Positions 24,357-35,979 are shown, numbered from the stretch's first letter. The stretch is 64,000 bases of DNA from Liopterus haemorrhoidalis (GCA_963971575.1 OZ020624.1:30888356-30952355); one strand, 5' to 3'. The notes: a model not told the origin generated them from the letters alone. Numbers and translations: made by a program.

Positions 24357-24383
24357 ATGTCGGCCGCCATGTCTATGTCATGA
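24357..24383 (+). promoter_or_regulatory. Upstream ORF whose stop overlaps the striatin ATG
   Basis: ATG at 24357 opens an eight-codon frame (MSAAMSMS) that ends TGA at 24381-24383. The stop overlaps the candidate striatin start ATG at 24380 as ATGA. If transcribed, this could regulate striatin by termination and reinitiation. Alternatively the true start is the ATG at 24413. Confidence 0.4.
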
Positions 24384-27300
24384 AGATAACTAGCCAGTAC
24401 GAAAATTTTACAATGGAAGAAAGTTCTATACCACATCAAAACGGTAGTTCTCAACCCGGGTCAGTGATAAATAACAAACAAAATGAAGAACAACCACCTA
24501 GAACACAATATTCTATACCTGGCATATTACATTTTATACAACATGAATGGGCTAGGTTTGAATTAGAAAGATCTCAATGGGAGGTTGATAGAGCAGAACT
24601 ACAGGTAATATTTATTCTATAATTATTAATATGAAATAATAACTCGTATGGTGAAAGTTCTATTTGGTTGAGTACACCTTAAATATCTACTTAGTTCACT
24701 ACACCACCTACTTACGAACTGTCAAATACTAATTCCAATTCAACTCATACCGTATCAGTACAATGGGCTAGTAAGAATTTTTAATCATTTTATCCCTTTA
24801 CTATCTTAGTATTAGATATATTTTAACTTAAATAAGTTTGATTTTCAATTATTGATAACATTATCACCATGGCTAACAAAATTTAAAAATTTGTCTTAAT
24901 ATTTTTATTGATAACTGGAAAACTAGTGAATGAAATTCGATGAAATTTCATACAAAACTTCCACTGGTGTTGTTATATTTGTGATTAAAATTTGCTTAAA
25001 ATCAGAATTTTATAAGGATACTTATCCCATCAATGTATCCTTTTTTGGTTTTGTGGTAATTTTTTTAATAACTCAAAATCTGTTGGACAAAATTTGATAA
25101 AATTATGTATATTATATCCACTGGTGATGGTTTAGAAATGGGTAAAATTTGGTTAAAATTGGGCGTTATTAATAGGGGCGTTTCATTCTTCAACCTATGG
25201 CTAGAAATTTTGGGCGATTTTTTTTTTCTAAAACTATTAAATGAATCTTGTTCAAATTTTACACACAATATTTACTGGTGGTGTTTTGGATGTAGTTAAA
25301 ATTTGGTTAAAATCGGACATGCTATAAAGGCATTTTACCCATCAACATATTGCCAAAATTTAGGATTATCATTTTTTTTCCCTCTCGAAAATCCGTGAAG
25401 GAAACTTAATGAAATTCTACACAGAATACTCACTGGTGGTGTTTTGATTGTAGTTAAAATTTGGTTAAAATCGGACATTCCATAAAGGAGTTTAACCATC
25501 AATATATTGCTAGAAATTTCACGTGACCGGTTTTTTTTTCTCGAAAACTAACGAATAAATCTCGATGAAATTCCGCACAAAATAGCCACTGGTGATGTTT
25601 TGAATGTGGGTAAAATTGGATTCAAATCGGAAATTTCGTAAGGGTGTTTTACCCATATTATCGCTAGAAATTTTAAGGGATCATTTTTTTTTTTTCTCGA
25701 AAACTAGTGGACCAAATTTGATGAAATTGTACACACAATACCCACTGGTGGTGTTTTACTTGTGGTGAAATTTTGGTTAAAATCGTGCGTTTTATAGCGA
25801 CGTTTCGCCCATCAACCTATCTCGAAATTTCGGTGGATCATTTTTTCTCTCTCGAAAACTAGCGAATGAAACACAATGAAATTTTACACACAATACCCAC
25901 TGGTGCTGTTTTGGATGTGGCTAAAATTTGATTAAAATCAGACTTTATATAGGGCATTTTTCCCTACAATTACTCGCTCAAATTTTGGTGCGATAATATT
26001 GTTTTTCTCAAAAACTAGTGAATTAAACTTGATGAAATTCTACACCCAACGTCCACTGGTGCTGCTTTGTATGTGGCTAAAATGTTATTAAAATCAGATA
26101 TTTTATAAGGGCGTTTCGCCCATCAATCAACCTCTCGAAATTGTGCGATCGATTTTTTTTTTACTCGAAAACTAGCGAATGAAACTCGATGAAAATTTAC
26201 ACACAACACCCACTGGTGGTGTTTTAGATGTGGTAAAAATTTGTTTCAAATTGTACAATGTATAATGGTGTTTTGCCCATCAAGGTATCTTCGAAATTTT
26301 GGAGCGATCAAATTTTTTTCTCGATAACTAGCGAATGACATTGGATAAAAATTTACACACAACACCCACTGGTGGTGTTTTAGATGTGGTTAAAATTTGT
26401 TTCAAATTGGACATTGTATAATGGTGTTTTGCCCATGAAGGTATCTTCGAAATTTCTGGCGATCAAATTTTTTTCTCGATAACTACCGAATGAAACTTGA
26501 TAAAAATTTACACACAACACCCACTGGTGGTGTTCTAGATGTGGTTAAAATTTGGTTACATTCACATAATTTATAAAAAAGTTATCTTTGTTTTTTTTTT
26601 TTTCGTCCATCAATTTTGTATTAATAATTTTTTTATTGTTTTAGGCCCGAATTGCCTTCCTTCAAGGTGAAAGAAAGGGTCAAGAAAACCTAAAAAATGA
26701 CTTAGTCCGGCGAATAAAAATGTTAGAATACGCCCTAAAACAAGAACGGGCAAAATATCATAAACTAAAGTATGGAGTTGAACTCCAACAGGGTGATATG
26801 AAACCACCAGTTTTAGAAGAATCAGGAGTTGGTAGTGATGCACCTGGAGAAGGTGAAGTACCATATTCATCAGTATCAAATGTTACGTGGAGACAAGGTA
26901 GACAATTACTAAGACAATATCTTCAAGAAATAGGTTATACGGATATGATAATAGATGTCCGTAACTTACGTGTTAGAAGTTTACTTGGATTAAACAATAA
27001 CGCCGAACAAGAAGAGAATCATAATGGTCAACCTGTGAATGGAAATGAAAGTTCAAATAAACGAGTAAGTGAAAATCAAGGAAGAAGAACACCAGCAAAA
27101 AAAACTCAACCAACTTCAGTTGCGGAAGCTATGCTTTTAGATACTGAAGCAGCAGTAATGGCAAATTTCGAATTCCTCTCCAACGTTGCTGACGTTGATA
27201 TGGACGATGATGACGACATGTCCGACGATGCTGATATTGACGCAACCGATGATATGGAAGACGTAAAAACAGCGAAAAGAAAGGGAAAATCTATCATCCT

Positions 27301-29719
27301 TAATGAAAACATCGCTGATGATGTTGATGCGGAAGCTGAAGAAGTTTTGAATGAACTCAATTTATTAACAGAAAGTGAAGATTCTAATATTGGAGATATT
27401 CGTCAACCGGACTCTAGTACCGAATGGACTCAGGGAATGGGGTTCCAAACTGCTGGGGGACCAAGACCTATGAGATTGGAGGATGAGAATTTGGACTCCA
27501 GTTTAGGCCTAGGTAAGATTTTACTCTCTTTTAACCCTATAACGACAAAAAAATTATTTTAAGAAAAAATATATGTTTTATTTTTTATTTCCATAATCAT
27601 TAAGAAAGATTCTCCATTGTTTAAGAAAATCACTATACAGTCAGCGCTCACTTAACGTACGTCCGCTTAACATACGTTCGATGTTACGTACATATACAGG
27701 GTGTTTGTTTGAAACGGGGCACCTCGAATAACTCCTTTATTTTAAGAGATACAAAAAATTCTTCAGAATAAAAGTTAAACTAGACAAAAAGGCCCATCTA
27801 AAGGTTACCATAAGAATTCTGAGGCACTTCCGGGTTCACCGGAAATGATGTCAACTTTTGATCTAGCATAGGGAATCGATAATTTTATATTTTTTTCCTA
27901 AAAGTACATTAAATTAGCTTTACAATGACACCAAAAAGTCATATTTTTATGTTAACCATTTCAAAATGGCGACCATTTATTTGCAAAATAATAATCAACA
28001 TAAGTTTTACAAAGTTGAACGTAGCAAGCTTTGAAAACAATAAAAAAAGAAACAAAATATCTCTAAAATAAACTATTTGACTATTTAGGAAAAAAAAACT
28101 ATTACTTTTTACAATTATTTTACAAAAAAAAAAAATTACAAATGTTCGAACAAACCACCATTATTGTCCACACATTTTCTCATTCTTAATAAAAACTCTT
28201 CCATCGCCCTTATAAGAGTACACTCTTGGATATCCCGGATTGCACTTCTAACCCAAAACCAAAACCAAACCAAACCTGTGTTGGAATCTGGAAGATCTTA
28301 ATTCCCTGGGATTTTCCGTCGACCAACGTCTTACATTATTCCTATTGAATAAACCATTTCTGGTAAAATTGAATTCGTCCGAAAACATTATTTTATAATG
28401 GAAGCGATCATCATTTTTCCACATACCCAAAAACCAATTACAAAAGTTCAGTCGGCGTTAGTAAATATTGGACCAAGTTATTTCTACTCTGCCGCTAGAA
28501 TGTATTTTATACAATTACTTTATGATGGCAATCGGTCCTGTGGTGGCCACAGCTAATTTTTTTAAAAAGTGTACTATGGTTAAAAAAAAAATTATTCTTC
28601 TTTATTAAATATAATGGATATTACACTAATATTAAAATTTATTTTACAGGAGAATTAGCTCAGCTGACGGTGAATAATGATGCGGAATCAACATACGATA
28701 TCGCAACGAGCAAGGAAGCATTTAGAAAAACTTGGAACGCAAAATATACATTACGAAGTCATTTCGATGGTGTAAGAGCCCTAGCATTCCATCCAGTCGA
28801 ACCAGTACTAATAACAGCAAGCGAAGACCACACCCTTAAATTATGGAATCTCCAAAAAACAGTTCCAGCAAAAAAATCAGCGTCCTTAGATGTCGAACCG
28901 TTATATACATTCAGATCACATAACGGTCCCGTTCTATGTCTTGCGATGTCTGGAAATGGTGAACAATGTTATTCAGGGGGTTTGGATGGTGCTATACATT
29001 GTTGGAACCTTCCGAATGCTAATATAGATCCGTACGATTCATTTGAACCGGATGTTTTGAGTGCAACTTTAGAAGGACACACTGATGCTGTTTGGGGGTT
29101 AGCAGTAAATCATCAAAAACTTCAATTAGTTTCTTGTTCCGCTGATGGGTATGTTAAACTTTGGTCTCCGCAATCAAAAATACATTTATTAAATTCATTT
29201 GTAAGTGAACAGGATGGTATTCCGTCTTCGGTTGATTTTGTTCGGGATGAAACTAATAAAATTGTAGCTGCGTATAATAGTTCTCATTGTATTATATATG
29301 ATACAGAAACAGCAAAAGCACTCGTTAGGTTAGAGTCGAGTCCTGACGTTGTTAATAATTTAATAGGTAAACAAATTAATCGAGTCGTTTGTCATCCAAC
29401 ACTTGCATTAACAATAACAGCACACGAAGATAGACATATTAGATTTTGGGATAATAATACAGGTAAACTTGTTCATTCAATGGTAGCTCATTTAGACGCT
29501 GTCACAAGTTTAGCTGTCGATCCAAACGGTTTATATCTTTTATCCGGTAGTCACGATTGTAGTATTAGGTTATGGCATCTCGATAATAAAACATGCGTAC
29601 AAGAAATAACAGCGCATAGAAAGAAATTTGATGAGTCAATTTTAGATGTCGCTTTTCATCCTTCAAGACCATACATTGCAAGCGCTGGAGCGGATGCTTT
29701 AGCTAAAGTATTTGTTTGA
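24380..29719 (+). CDS. Cka: Striatin (Cka/STRN), STRIPAK scaffold, three coding exons
   Basis: Exons 24380-24604, 26645-27512 and 28650-29719 splice in phase to 720 residues (709 if the ATG at 24413 is used), close to fly Cka and vertebrate striatins. Order of parts: the caveolin-binding/coiled-coil segment about 46-115 (YSIPGILHFIQHEWARFELE, then RIKMLEYALKQERAKYHKLK), a calmodulin-binding-like stretch (VTWRQGRQLLRQYLQEIGY), an acidic linker with a DDDDD run, then GELAQLTV and a C-terminal WD40 propeller from about 380 to the end (LRSHFDGVRALAFHP ... GADALAKVFV). Striatins form the core of the STRIPAK phosphatase-kinase complex, binding PP2A through the coiled coil and kinases and Mob4 elsewhere. 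Intron 1 holds a tandem array and intron 2 a transposon relic. The frame is intact. Confidence 0.95.
24890..26560 (+). repeat. Tandem repeat array, family 1, striatin intron 1
   Basis: About eleven units of ~155 bp share CTCGAAAACTAGCGAATGAA, CTTGATGAAATT, CCCACTGGTGGTGTTTTGGA and GTTAAAATTTGGTTAAAATC with the me31B intron arrays. Landmarks recur near 24960, 25120, 25270, 25430, 25586, 25740, 25896, 26050, 26205, 26360 and 26520. The linker between units (TTTTGCCCATCAA) differs from that in me31B, so this is a separate subfamily. Orientation relative to the gene is the same. Confidence 0.9.
27637..27699. mobile_element. Single pogo/Tigger-like terminal piece in striatin intron 2
   Basis: The phrase ACAGTCAGCGCTCACTTAAC with following repeats of AACRTACGT resembles a pogo-group terminal region. 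No partner end was found. Confidence 0.35.
27705..28440 (-). mobile_element. Tc1/mariner-like (IS630 group) transposon relic in striatin intron 2
   Basis: The left end starts ACAGGGTGTTTGTTTGAAAC, a typical tip of these elements. On the minus strand a frame at 28248-28430 reads IMFSDEFNFTRNGLFNRNNV and RRWSTENPRELR, containing the SDE catalytic block. A separate frame ending at 28136 reads RAMEEFLLRMRKCVDNNGGL and FEHL, the usual C-terminus. The region between the catalytic Asps is deleted. It is antisense to striatin and non-functional. Confidence 0.75.
28441..28600 (+). repeat. Dispersed repeat fragment shared with 11.4 kb and 58.8 kb
   Basis: It contains TTCTACTCTGCCGCTAGAAT, ACTTTATGATGGC and GTCCTGTGGTGGCCACAGCT. 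The same blocks occur near 58800-59000 and, reversed, near 11380-11450. Confidence 0.75.
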
Positions 29720-30204
29720 GATTGTCCGAATAGAGCTTTACACATTTGTTGTAGAGATTGCAGACTATCGTGAAATTTTTCGAGTAAAATTGTAAATGTT
29801 TAGACATTGCTTGAAAAAAAAAAATGAATTTTTTTAGTATGCTGCCATTGAAATAGGCATAGAGATTAATGGAATATGGAACATTTATGACTCCGGCTTT
29901 GTACATAATATTGCATCTTTTATATATAAATTTTTTGTACATATATTACCTGACAATTTAATTTCAAAGAAAAAATTTTTCAAATTAATCGCTCAAATTT
30001 AGCAGCTTATTTTGAAATTAAACTGTCCAGATATTGACATTTATAAAAACTCCGTAAATAATTTTAGAAAATAACCGATAACAAAATATTTTTCTAAAAT
30101 TCAAGTTTTGCAAAATTAAATTACAATTAAAGAATTCAGGGAAAGGCGATGAATAGACGAGTAAAATAACATCTTGCCGGTCATGTTTGTACCATGAGTT
30201 CAAA

Positions 30205-30995
30205 AAGAAATTCTAGTTATATTTTGGCAAATGTTGCATTTAATTTTTAACCCTTTACTGCATGAATTTTTATTTTTAACTGAAATAATTCATGAGCATT
30301 AGGAATTGGTTCTTATTGATAGAAAATTAATTCAAAAAATATATTTAAAATATTAATTATTATTTTTATGAAAAAATAATAATTAAAATAATAATTTAGG
30401 GTTTGTGCCATACATGGAACATTATGATTCTACATTATGTTACAAAAGAAAATGATTCCGTATTATATGCTCGTCAATTGCTAGGTGTTCTTCATCAGGG
30501 ATTAAAAGCAGTCGCCCTCGAATTTTTGAAAGAAAAGGTCGTATCTTCTAGTTGTCCTTTCTCAATAAATTCAGAGTTATCGTTGAAGTGCAAATTCCAC
30601 TTGATATCCTCAAATCTATTGCAGCCCATTACTTGAGATACTGCAGGATCCATTGCTATGTATGTGGTATATATGAACATTAATGAAGTAACGTTCTGAT
30701 TCAGTTTTAAAAGTAAAATAAAAAATAAAAATCGGAATGTGCCATATATGGCACACTATGCGGTAAAGGGTTAAGAGCGTAAATTTAATAACTAATTGGA
30801 ATTGTTGGAATTACATTTTCATTCTATGTGTCATGTATACGAAACCAGAGGGGCGGAGCGTATGATTTAAAACAACCAATGGAAGCCATAGGCACAATTT
30901 TCAAAATCTTAATGAACCTTGCTATGTAAAAAAAAAAAATACTGCACATATTTAGAAACCTAAATAATGGTATTAGGTATTCGAATTAAAATTAA
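30205..30995 (+). repeat. Dispersed repeat, inverted partner at 60395-60655
   Basis: Blocks at 30205-30245 and 30820-30990 match 60600-60655 and 60395-60590 in reverse complement, including ACCAGAGGGGCGGAGCGTAT and AACCTAAATAATGGTATTAG. The ~570 bases between the two blocks are absent from the other copy, so the left copy probably carries an insertion. Confidence 0.75.
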
Positions 30996-31067
30996 CAAAA
31001 AAAAGGTCAAACTGGTAAATCTTTGTAGCGCTATATGTGAAAATTTCAATTTAATTACATTATATTT

Positions 31068-31088
31068 GACACCGGTTTTACCGGTGTC
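31068..31088. repeat. Perfect 9-bp hairpin with 3-base loop
   Basis: GACACCGGT and ACCGGTGTC face each other around TTT in otherwise AT-rich DNA. It may be a transposon tip or a structured RNA remnant. Confidence 0.6.
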
Positions 31089-31744
31089 TGTGAAACACCA
31101 TAATGTTTAATATTAATTTAACATCTACATATATTTACGTATATTTTATTAATGTCAATACTATTTAGTGTACATACAGTTTCTTTATTCATAATAAATT
31201 CGATAATTCGACCTGCAAAAAATAAACTAAGAGCATCAGTGTTTCTAAAAAGTGTAGTATTATGTACAAGTCTTACGTCTAGTCCTAAAAATGTTAAGAA
31301 CTATGAAGAAAAAGTACTATATGCACTTTATTTTAATTTTTATTTCATTATTTGTTATAGATAATAGTGATATAAGTAAATACTAACTATTCAGATAAGA
31401 AAAAACACTTTTTTTGAATTTATTAATCTCTGATTAGATGGAAAAAATTGGGTGTTGTTCACTGATTGGTGAAACTACTGTATGTGTTGTAAAATTGGAA
31501 ATTAAAAATCAATCAAAATATCAACACACGAACATACCGAGATCAATCTTTATCATCATATAAAAAAAGAAATCAAATTGATTCGAGTATATTTGGTCTA
31601 AAATCTATATATATTTTCCCATAAAAATTAATTAAAAATAAATTAATCCTTCCTCAACCCCGAATGTTGCCTATCTATTTTACTTTAAAAAAAAAAAATT
31701 CCCTCGAATATCGATCTCGGAAATCATTGCAAATACATTATAAT

Positions 31745-31865
31745 TAGAGCCCTGCAAATCCGCGGATATCCGCCATTTTTCTGCGGATGCGGATAAATTA
31801 TCATTTAAATCGTGTGGTTGCGGATTATATATCATATTCGCTTATCCGCAATATCCGCGTGAACA
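31745..31865. mobile_element. hAT-like terminal region
   Basis: GCCCTGCAAATCCGCGGATA followed by repeated GCGGAT and ATCCGC motifs resembles a hAT terminus with subterminal repeats. The partner end was not located. Confidence 0.4.
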
Positions 31866-32252
31866 TAAAATCTTCAGTGGGACGCCTCCTACGGAAGAGC
31901 GTTTAGAACCCCAAAAATGTATCGTTTGTATTGTACTTATGGCAAAAGTGAAATAATAATACGTTACGGCACTTTTTACTTTTTTTACTCTTCCCATAAA
32001 GACCTACTTTACGCTTAGTTAAATATAGTAGAGTTTATATGACAGTCGTAGATAAAACAATTTCTTTGGATTTATTGCGTTTATTAATTTAAAAATAATT
32101 CTGTATCGCCTTATTTTGCATTTTTGGAAATATTAGTAAAAATTAGCGATGGTAATTTGTCACATTTAAAAACATAAAAGCTTATATCAAATTTAAAAAA
32201 ATAAAAATATCTTAAAATTCTTTAAATCGTCATATGACTTTCATCTTTTAAT

Positions 32253-33030
32253 AACACTGGTCAACACAATTTTTGCTGACTTACATCTAAGACTTGTTTC
32301 TTACTAATTTGGTGCTGCTGAACTTAAATATCACATCAGTTTTTGCGTATCATATCAGATTTTTGCTCTACAACAAATACATAATGCTTCTATCGTTTAA
32401 TTTTAGACGTCGATACTGTAATTGGTACAAATTTGGCGAACAATAAGGGCTAAATAATTAGAAAATATTCTTAAAATTTTATTTATAGTGAAAGAAAGAA
32501 AATGAGAACAGTTTTAATTATATTTTAATGCATTGGAGTGTTAAAATAAAAATACAAAATAATTTAAGGATTAAATGGTTTGTAAGATCTGGAGTGCACC
32601 ATTCCCGATAAGTCTCTTTTAATACTCCAACAGTAGTCAGCCATCATATGAGTATCCCACCTTCCTTGATAACGTCTCTCCATCTCTTTTAAATCCTGAT
32701 GGAAACGTTCACCCTGTTCATCACTAACATCTCCAAGACAGGAAATTTGTCATATCTGTTTAAAAAAGTTTCACGTTGTAAAAAGGTCTATAACAAGTAC
32801 CTGCATGTAAGGCGTTCCTACGAAATATATTGTACAACAAGAACGTTGAAATTAAAGTAAACGTATATCAGAACGTGAAAAGGTGAAAAAAGTCAAAATA
32901 CGATAGAACAAAAATTTTACGTGATAGGCAGAAACTGTTAATTTTTGAAATAAGCACCCCAAAATTAGTTAAAAACAAGTATCAGATCTAAGTCAGCAAA
33001 AAAAAAGTTGTAAATTTGTTGACCAGTGTT
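32253..33030 (-). mobile_element. 778-bp element with perfect 14-bp terminal inverted repeats
   Basis: AACACTGGTCAACA at 32253-32266 faces its exact reverse complement at 33017-33030. Similarity continues inwards around TTTTTGCTGACTTA and ACTTGTTT on both ends. The element holds a minus-strand coding relic of the SDEQGERFHQD family at 32564-32737. It is inserted in a copy of the ~220-bp repeat found again at 34.5-34.9 kb, whose remainder starts right after 33030. No clear target duplication is visible. Probably a non-autonomous or decayed DNA transposon of unassigned superfamily. Confidence 0.75.
32564..32737 (-). pseudogene. C-terminal fragment of the SDEQGERFHQD protein family
   Basis: On the minus strand 57 codons read LGDVSDEQGERFHQDLKEME, then RRYQGRWDTHMMADYCW and end KPFNP before TAA (32564-32566). 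I recall this block (SDEQGERFHQD...YQGRW...MMADYCW) from many uncharacterised, repeated arthropod and cnidarian proteins; no function is known to me. The frame breaks upstream of LGDV. The fragment lies inside a TIR element, implying that the family travels with a transposon. Confidence 0.75.
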
Positions 33031-33250
33031 CAAAGTATACTCGTCAAAAAAAGGACACTGCAGCCATGTTGAGCAATGAAAATGGTCATAATGACTTTGT
33101 GCGTTGTCCACATGAGCGCTGATAGCCATAGATGCTAATTTTAACTGTGTCCTTAAGAACTAAAATTTGGTTTTTGAGGTCATGGTTTGAATTTTTGAAT
33201 ATCATTTTTATTTTTTGAATAGATTTCCCAAAATTTCAAAGTATATTTGA
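33031..33250 (+). repeat. Copy of the ~220-bp repeat (also 34500-34925)
   Basis: It shares CAAAGTATACTCG, GGACACTGCAGCCATGTTGA, CATGAGCGCTGATAGCCATA and GAGGTCATGGTTTGAATTTT with the tandem pair at 34.5 kb. Confidence 0.85.
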
Positions 33251-33608
33251 CAAAAAAAGGATGAATTTAAGAATTTAGTTTTATTATTAAGAACTTATTT
33301 TTTTAAATTTGCTGATCTTATAGGACTTTCCTTGTTATTTATTGGTCATAAATGGGATAAATTAATCTGTTTAATTATTTCTAAATATCCCTGCTCTAAA
33401 ATAATAGTGAGATATCTTTAAAAAAAGTTTCTGAGATACTGCTGTTTAAAGTTTTACATTTTATATAAACTTGGTTTAAGAACCGAATAATTGTAATTGA
33501 GTATATATTCCAGAATATTTATTCTGCGCGTGTTGCTTTTCCTCCGATTTTTCAATAAATAAATAAATAATCAACAAAATACAATATAAATATGGTTAAC
33601 CGCCATTA

Positions 33609-33743
33609 ATGCGCGCGCAGCCAGTACGGGAATGAAAATTATCGGAAACAGCACATGCGTATTGCTGCGAATTTATTCTTTCCCGCACAACGCACATGCG
33701 CATTGGGGCGCAATTATCATTCCCGCTTCGCCTGTGCGCGCAT
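33609..33743. mobile_element. Short MITE-like inverted repeat with GC-rich arms
   Basis: Left ATGCGCGCGCAGCCAG...GGGAATGAAAATT and right (reversed) ATGCGCGCACAGGCGA...GGGAATGATAATT pair over about 35 bases. The GC content stands out strongly from the surroundings. Confidence 0.55.
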
Positions 33744-34499
33744 GATTTTAACATCTTAAATCAAGCTAATTTCCTGACAACTAACAGTATCGAAATGAGG
33801 CAGTTCCATAGTAGTCGTAGAAAAAATAAATTCCAAAAAAGTGTTTTTTTTTTAATTTACTATTATGTTTATAAAATAATTTTTTTTGGATAAAAATTAT
33901 TTTATTTACTATTAAAAATTAAGCAAATATATTTTACTAAAATGCTATTTTTGTCTAATTTTGGAAATATACTGATTTTAATCAGAAAAATGTCGATAAG
34001 AACATTTTGGTCTATGCAGGTCTGATATTATTTGACGATCGTTTCAAAATTGTCCAAATGTTTTTGATAATTTCGAACCGATCAATTAGAAAATAGGATA
34101 ATGTAGATAAATAAAAATATACTATAAGTATTTCACATGCTTCTTAGTTAAAAATCACGAATGTTTTTTGCCCCCCTTTTTTTATTCGAATGATGAAATT
34201 ACCGAAAATATTTAAACATAGAATTATATATTAGTAGAATGAGTGTTGTAAAATATTGTATTTAATATAAATATTACGTAAATAATAGATCCATTTCATG
34301 ACAATTTATTCAATAATTTTATTTTTAAGTTTCTTGTGAATATTCTGGCTCCATTTTATTTTTAATTTTTTCTTTTTTTTATTGTCTAGCCAGATATTTT
34401 TGGCAACAAATGTAGGATATTGTGGCTTTGGTTAAAAAATATTTATAAAACAATTATTAAAACCAATTTTAAACAAATTAAAACCAAATAAAAAAAATA
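33744..34499. other. AT-rich stretch without recognised content
   Basis: No coding sequence, tandem repeat or transposon end was recognised between the MITE at 33609 and the tandem pair at 34500. Confidence 0.4.
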
Positions 34500-34925
34500 C
34501 AAATATTTTTGAATAGTTTTCCCAAAAATTCAAAGTATACTCGACAAAAAAAGGACACTGCAGCCATGTTGAGCAATGAAAATGGTCATAATGACTTTGT
34601 ACTTTGTCGACATGAGCGCTGATAGCCATAGATACTAATTTTAACTGTGTCCTTAAGAACTAAAATTTGGTTTTTGAGGTCATGGTTTGAATTTTTGAAT
34701 GCAATTTTTATTTTTTGAATAGTTTTCCCAAAAATTCAAAGTATACTCGACAAAAAAAAAGGACACTGCAGCCATGTTGAGCAATGAAAATGGTCATAAT
34801 GACTGTACTTTGTCCACATGAGCGCTGATAGCCATAGATACTAATTTTAACTGTGTCCTTAAGAACTAAAATTTGGTTTTTGAGGTCATGGTTTGAATTT
34901 TTGAATAAGATTTTTTTTTTTCATT
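34500..34925 (+). repeat. Tandem pair of a ~220-230 bp repeat
   Basis: Two adjacent units, each starting near CAAAGTATACTCGACAAAAA and ending GGTTTGAATTTTTGAAT, with over 90 percent identity by eye. A third copy is 1.4 kb to the left. Confidence 0.88.
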
Positions 34926-35383
34926 TTTAAATATATTTAAATTGTTTTGTATATATATTTTTTTTCGAAATTTAACTTTTAAAGATATATTTAAAAATGC
35001 TGTATTGTAAATAAATATTTTTTAACCTTTTGCCAGTCTATATTTCATGTTTTTATACAAATTGCTGTGGAATATTTTATATACTACTTAATAATACGTA
35101 TATAAGCAAACATATATTGGAAATATTTATTATTTTATTTCTTTTAGCATTGGATCTGTAATAAATATGTAAACAAAAAATTAATAATAATAATAATAAT
35201 CATTAGTGAACAAATTATATATGTGTTATTTATTTTCCAGGGTTCTGCCTTGTTTTTATTTCCTTGTTTTTGTATTTAATTCTATTCAATAAAAATACAA
35301 AAAATATATTTAATTGTTTTCTTATACATCCATTTATATCCTACACCGAATTCTGTTTTTACACGGATTTTTTAAACAATTTA

Positions 35384-35612
35384 GGTCTGGTTTTTCCACC
35401 TTGCGGTACTCCTCTAGGTAACTATCTGACAGATAAGGTTATGTGATACTTTCTGTGCTGAATAAATGTCATCCCTTCTTTCAATACAAATTTATTTAAC
35501 GGATAATGACTGCCGTATTAATTCACCGGTTAGTATTGACATTTATTTAGCAGATAACCTTAACTGTCAGACAGTTACCTAGAGGTTTTGCTGAAGGTGG
35601 AAAGATCGGGCT
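35384..35612. mobile_element. MITE with ~50-bp terminal inverted repeats
   Basis: The left arm includes TTTTTCCACCTT and CCTCTAGGTAACTATCTGAC. The right arm carries their reverse complement with few changes. The central ~100 bases have no coding capacity. Confidence 0.7.
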
Positions 35613-35620
35613 TTAGTCTA

Positions 35621-35670
35621 GACCAGGGGTCTGCAACCTTTTATAAGTCGCGGACCGCATTTATTCAAAA
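35621..35670. mobile_element. hAT-like terminal sequence
   Basis: CCAGGGGTCTGCAACCTTTT followed by GTCGCGGACCGC is a characteristic hAT tip. No other end was identified before the next element. Confidence 0.45.
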
Positions 35671-35805
35671 AAGTTATAAATAATATACTCACGATATTTT
35701 GTCAGTTTGCATAACTGAGTAAACATCTATTGTGTGAAAACAGAATTTAATTTTCTTTTTGGGGTTAAATTTCAGATTCAGAAAAAGTAAGTATGTATGA
35801 AATAC

Positions 35806-35968
35806 AGATCGTCAAGGATGAATTTTGTAGTTAATAATATTGCCAATTTTAACAGCTTATTATTTGACATTGGCTTAATATTTTACCGTCCTATTTTTTT
35901 TTTTTTTTTTTTGTTGGAAAGTTACACATCTCGCCTGTTTAAAGAAATCATTGTATGCTCTGAAAAAC
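35806..35968 (+). mobile_element. Truncated 5' tip of the 53-kb mariner family
   Basis: It matches the reverse complement of 53655-53820, the 5' end of the mariner at 52940-53820, from its terminal repeat (GATCGTCAAGGATGA) through AAAGAAATCATTGTA. It stops where the left arm of the large inverted-repeat composite begins. Confidence 0.85.
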
Positions 35969-35979
35969 TTTTCTTCCAG

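Larger units (their letters stand above)
29720..32252. other. Intergenic region between striatin and the repeat-rich block
   Basis: No gene was recognised. It includes the striatin 3' region, a dispersed repeat shared with 60.5 kb, a small hairpin at 31068 and a hAT-like tip near 31745, listed separately. Confidence 0.45.

Noticed and set aside
33696..33893. Open frame over the GC-rich MITE-like island
   Set aside because: The frame overlaps inverted-repeat arms and continues into poly-T; it has no protein-like character.
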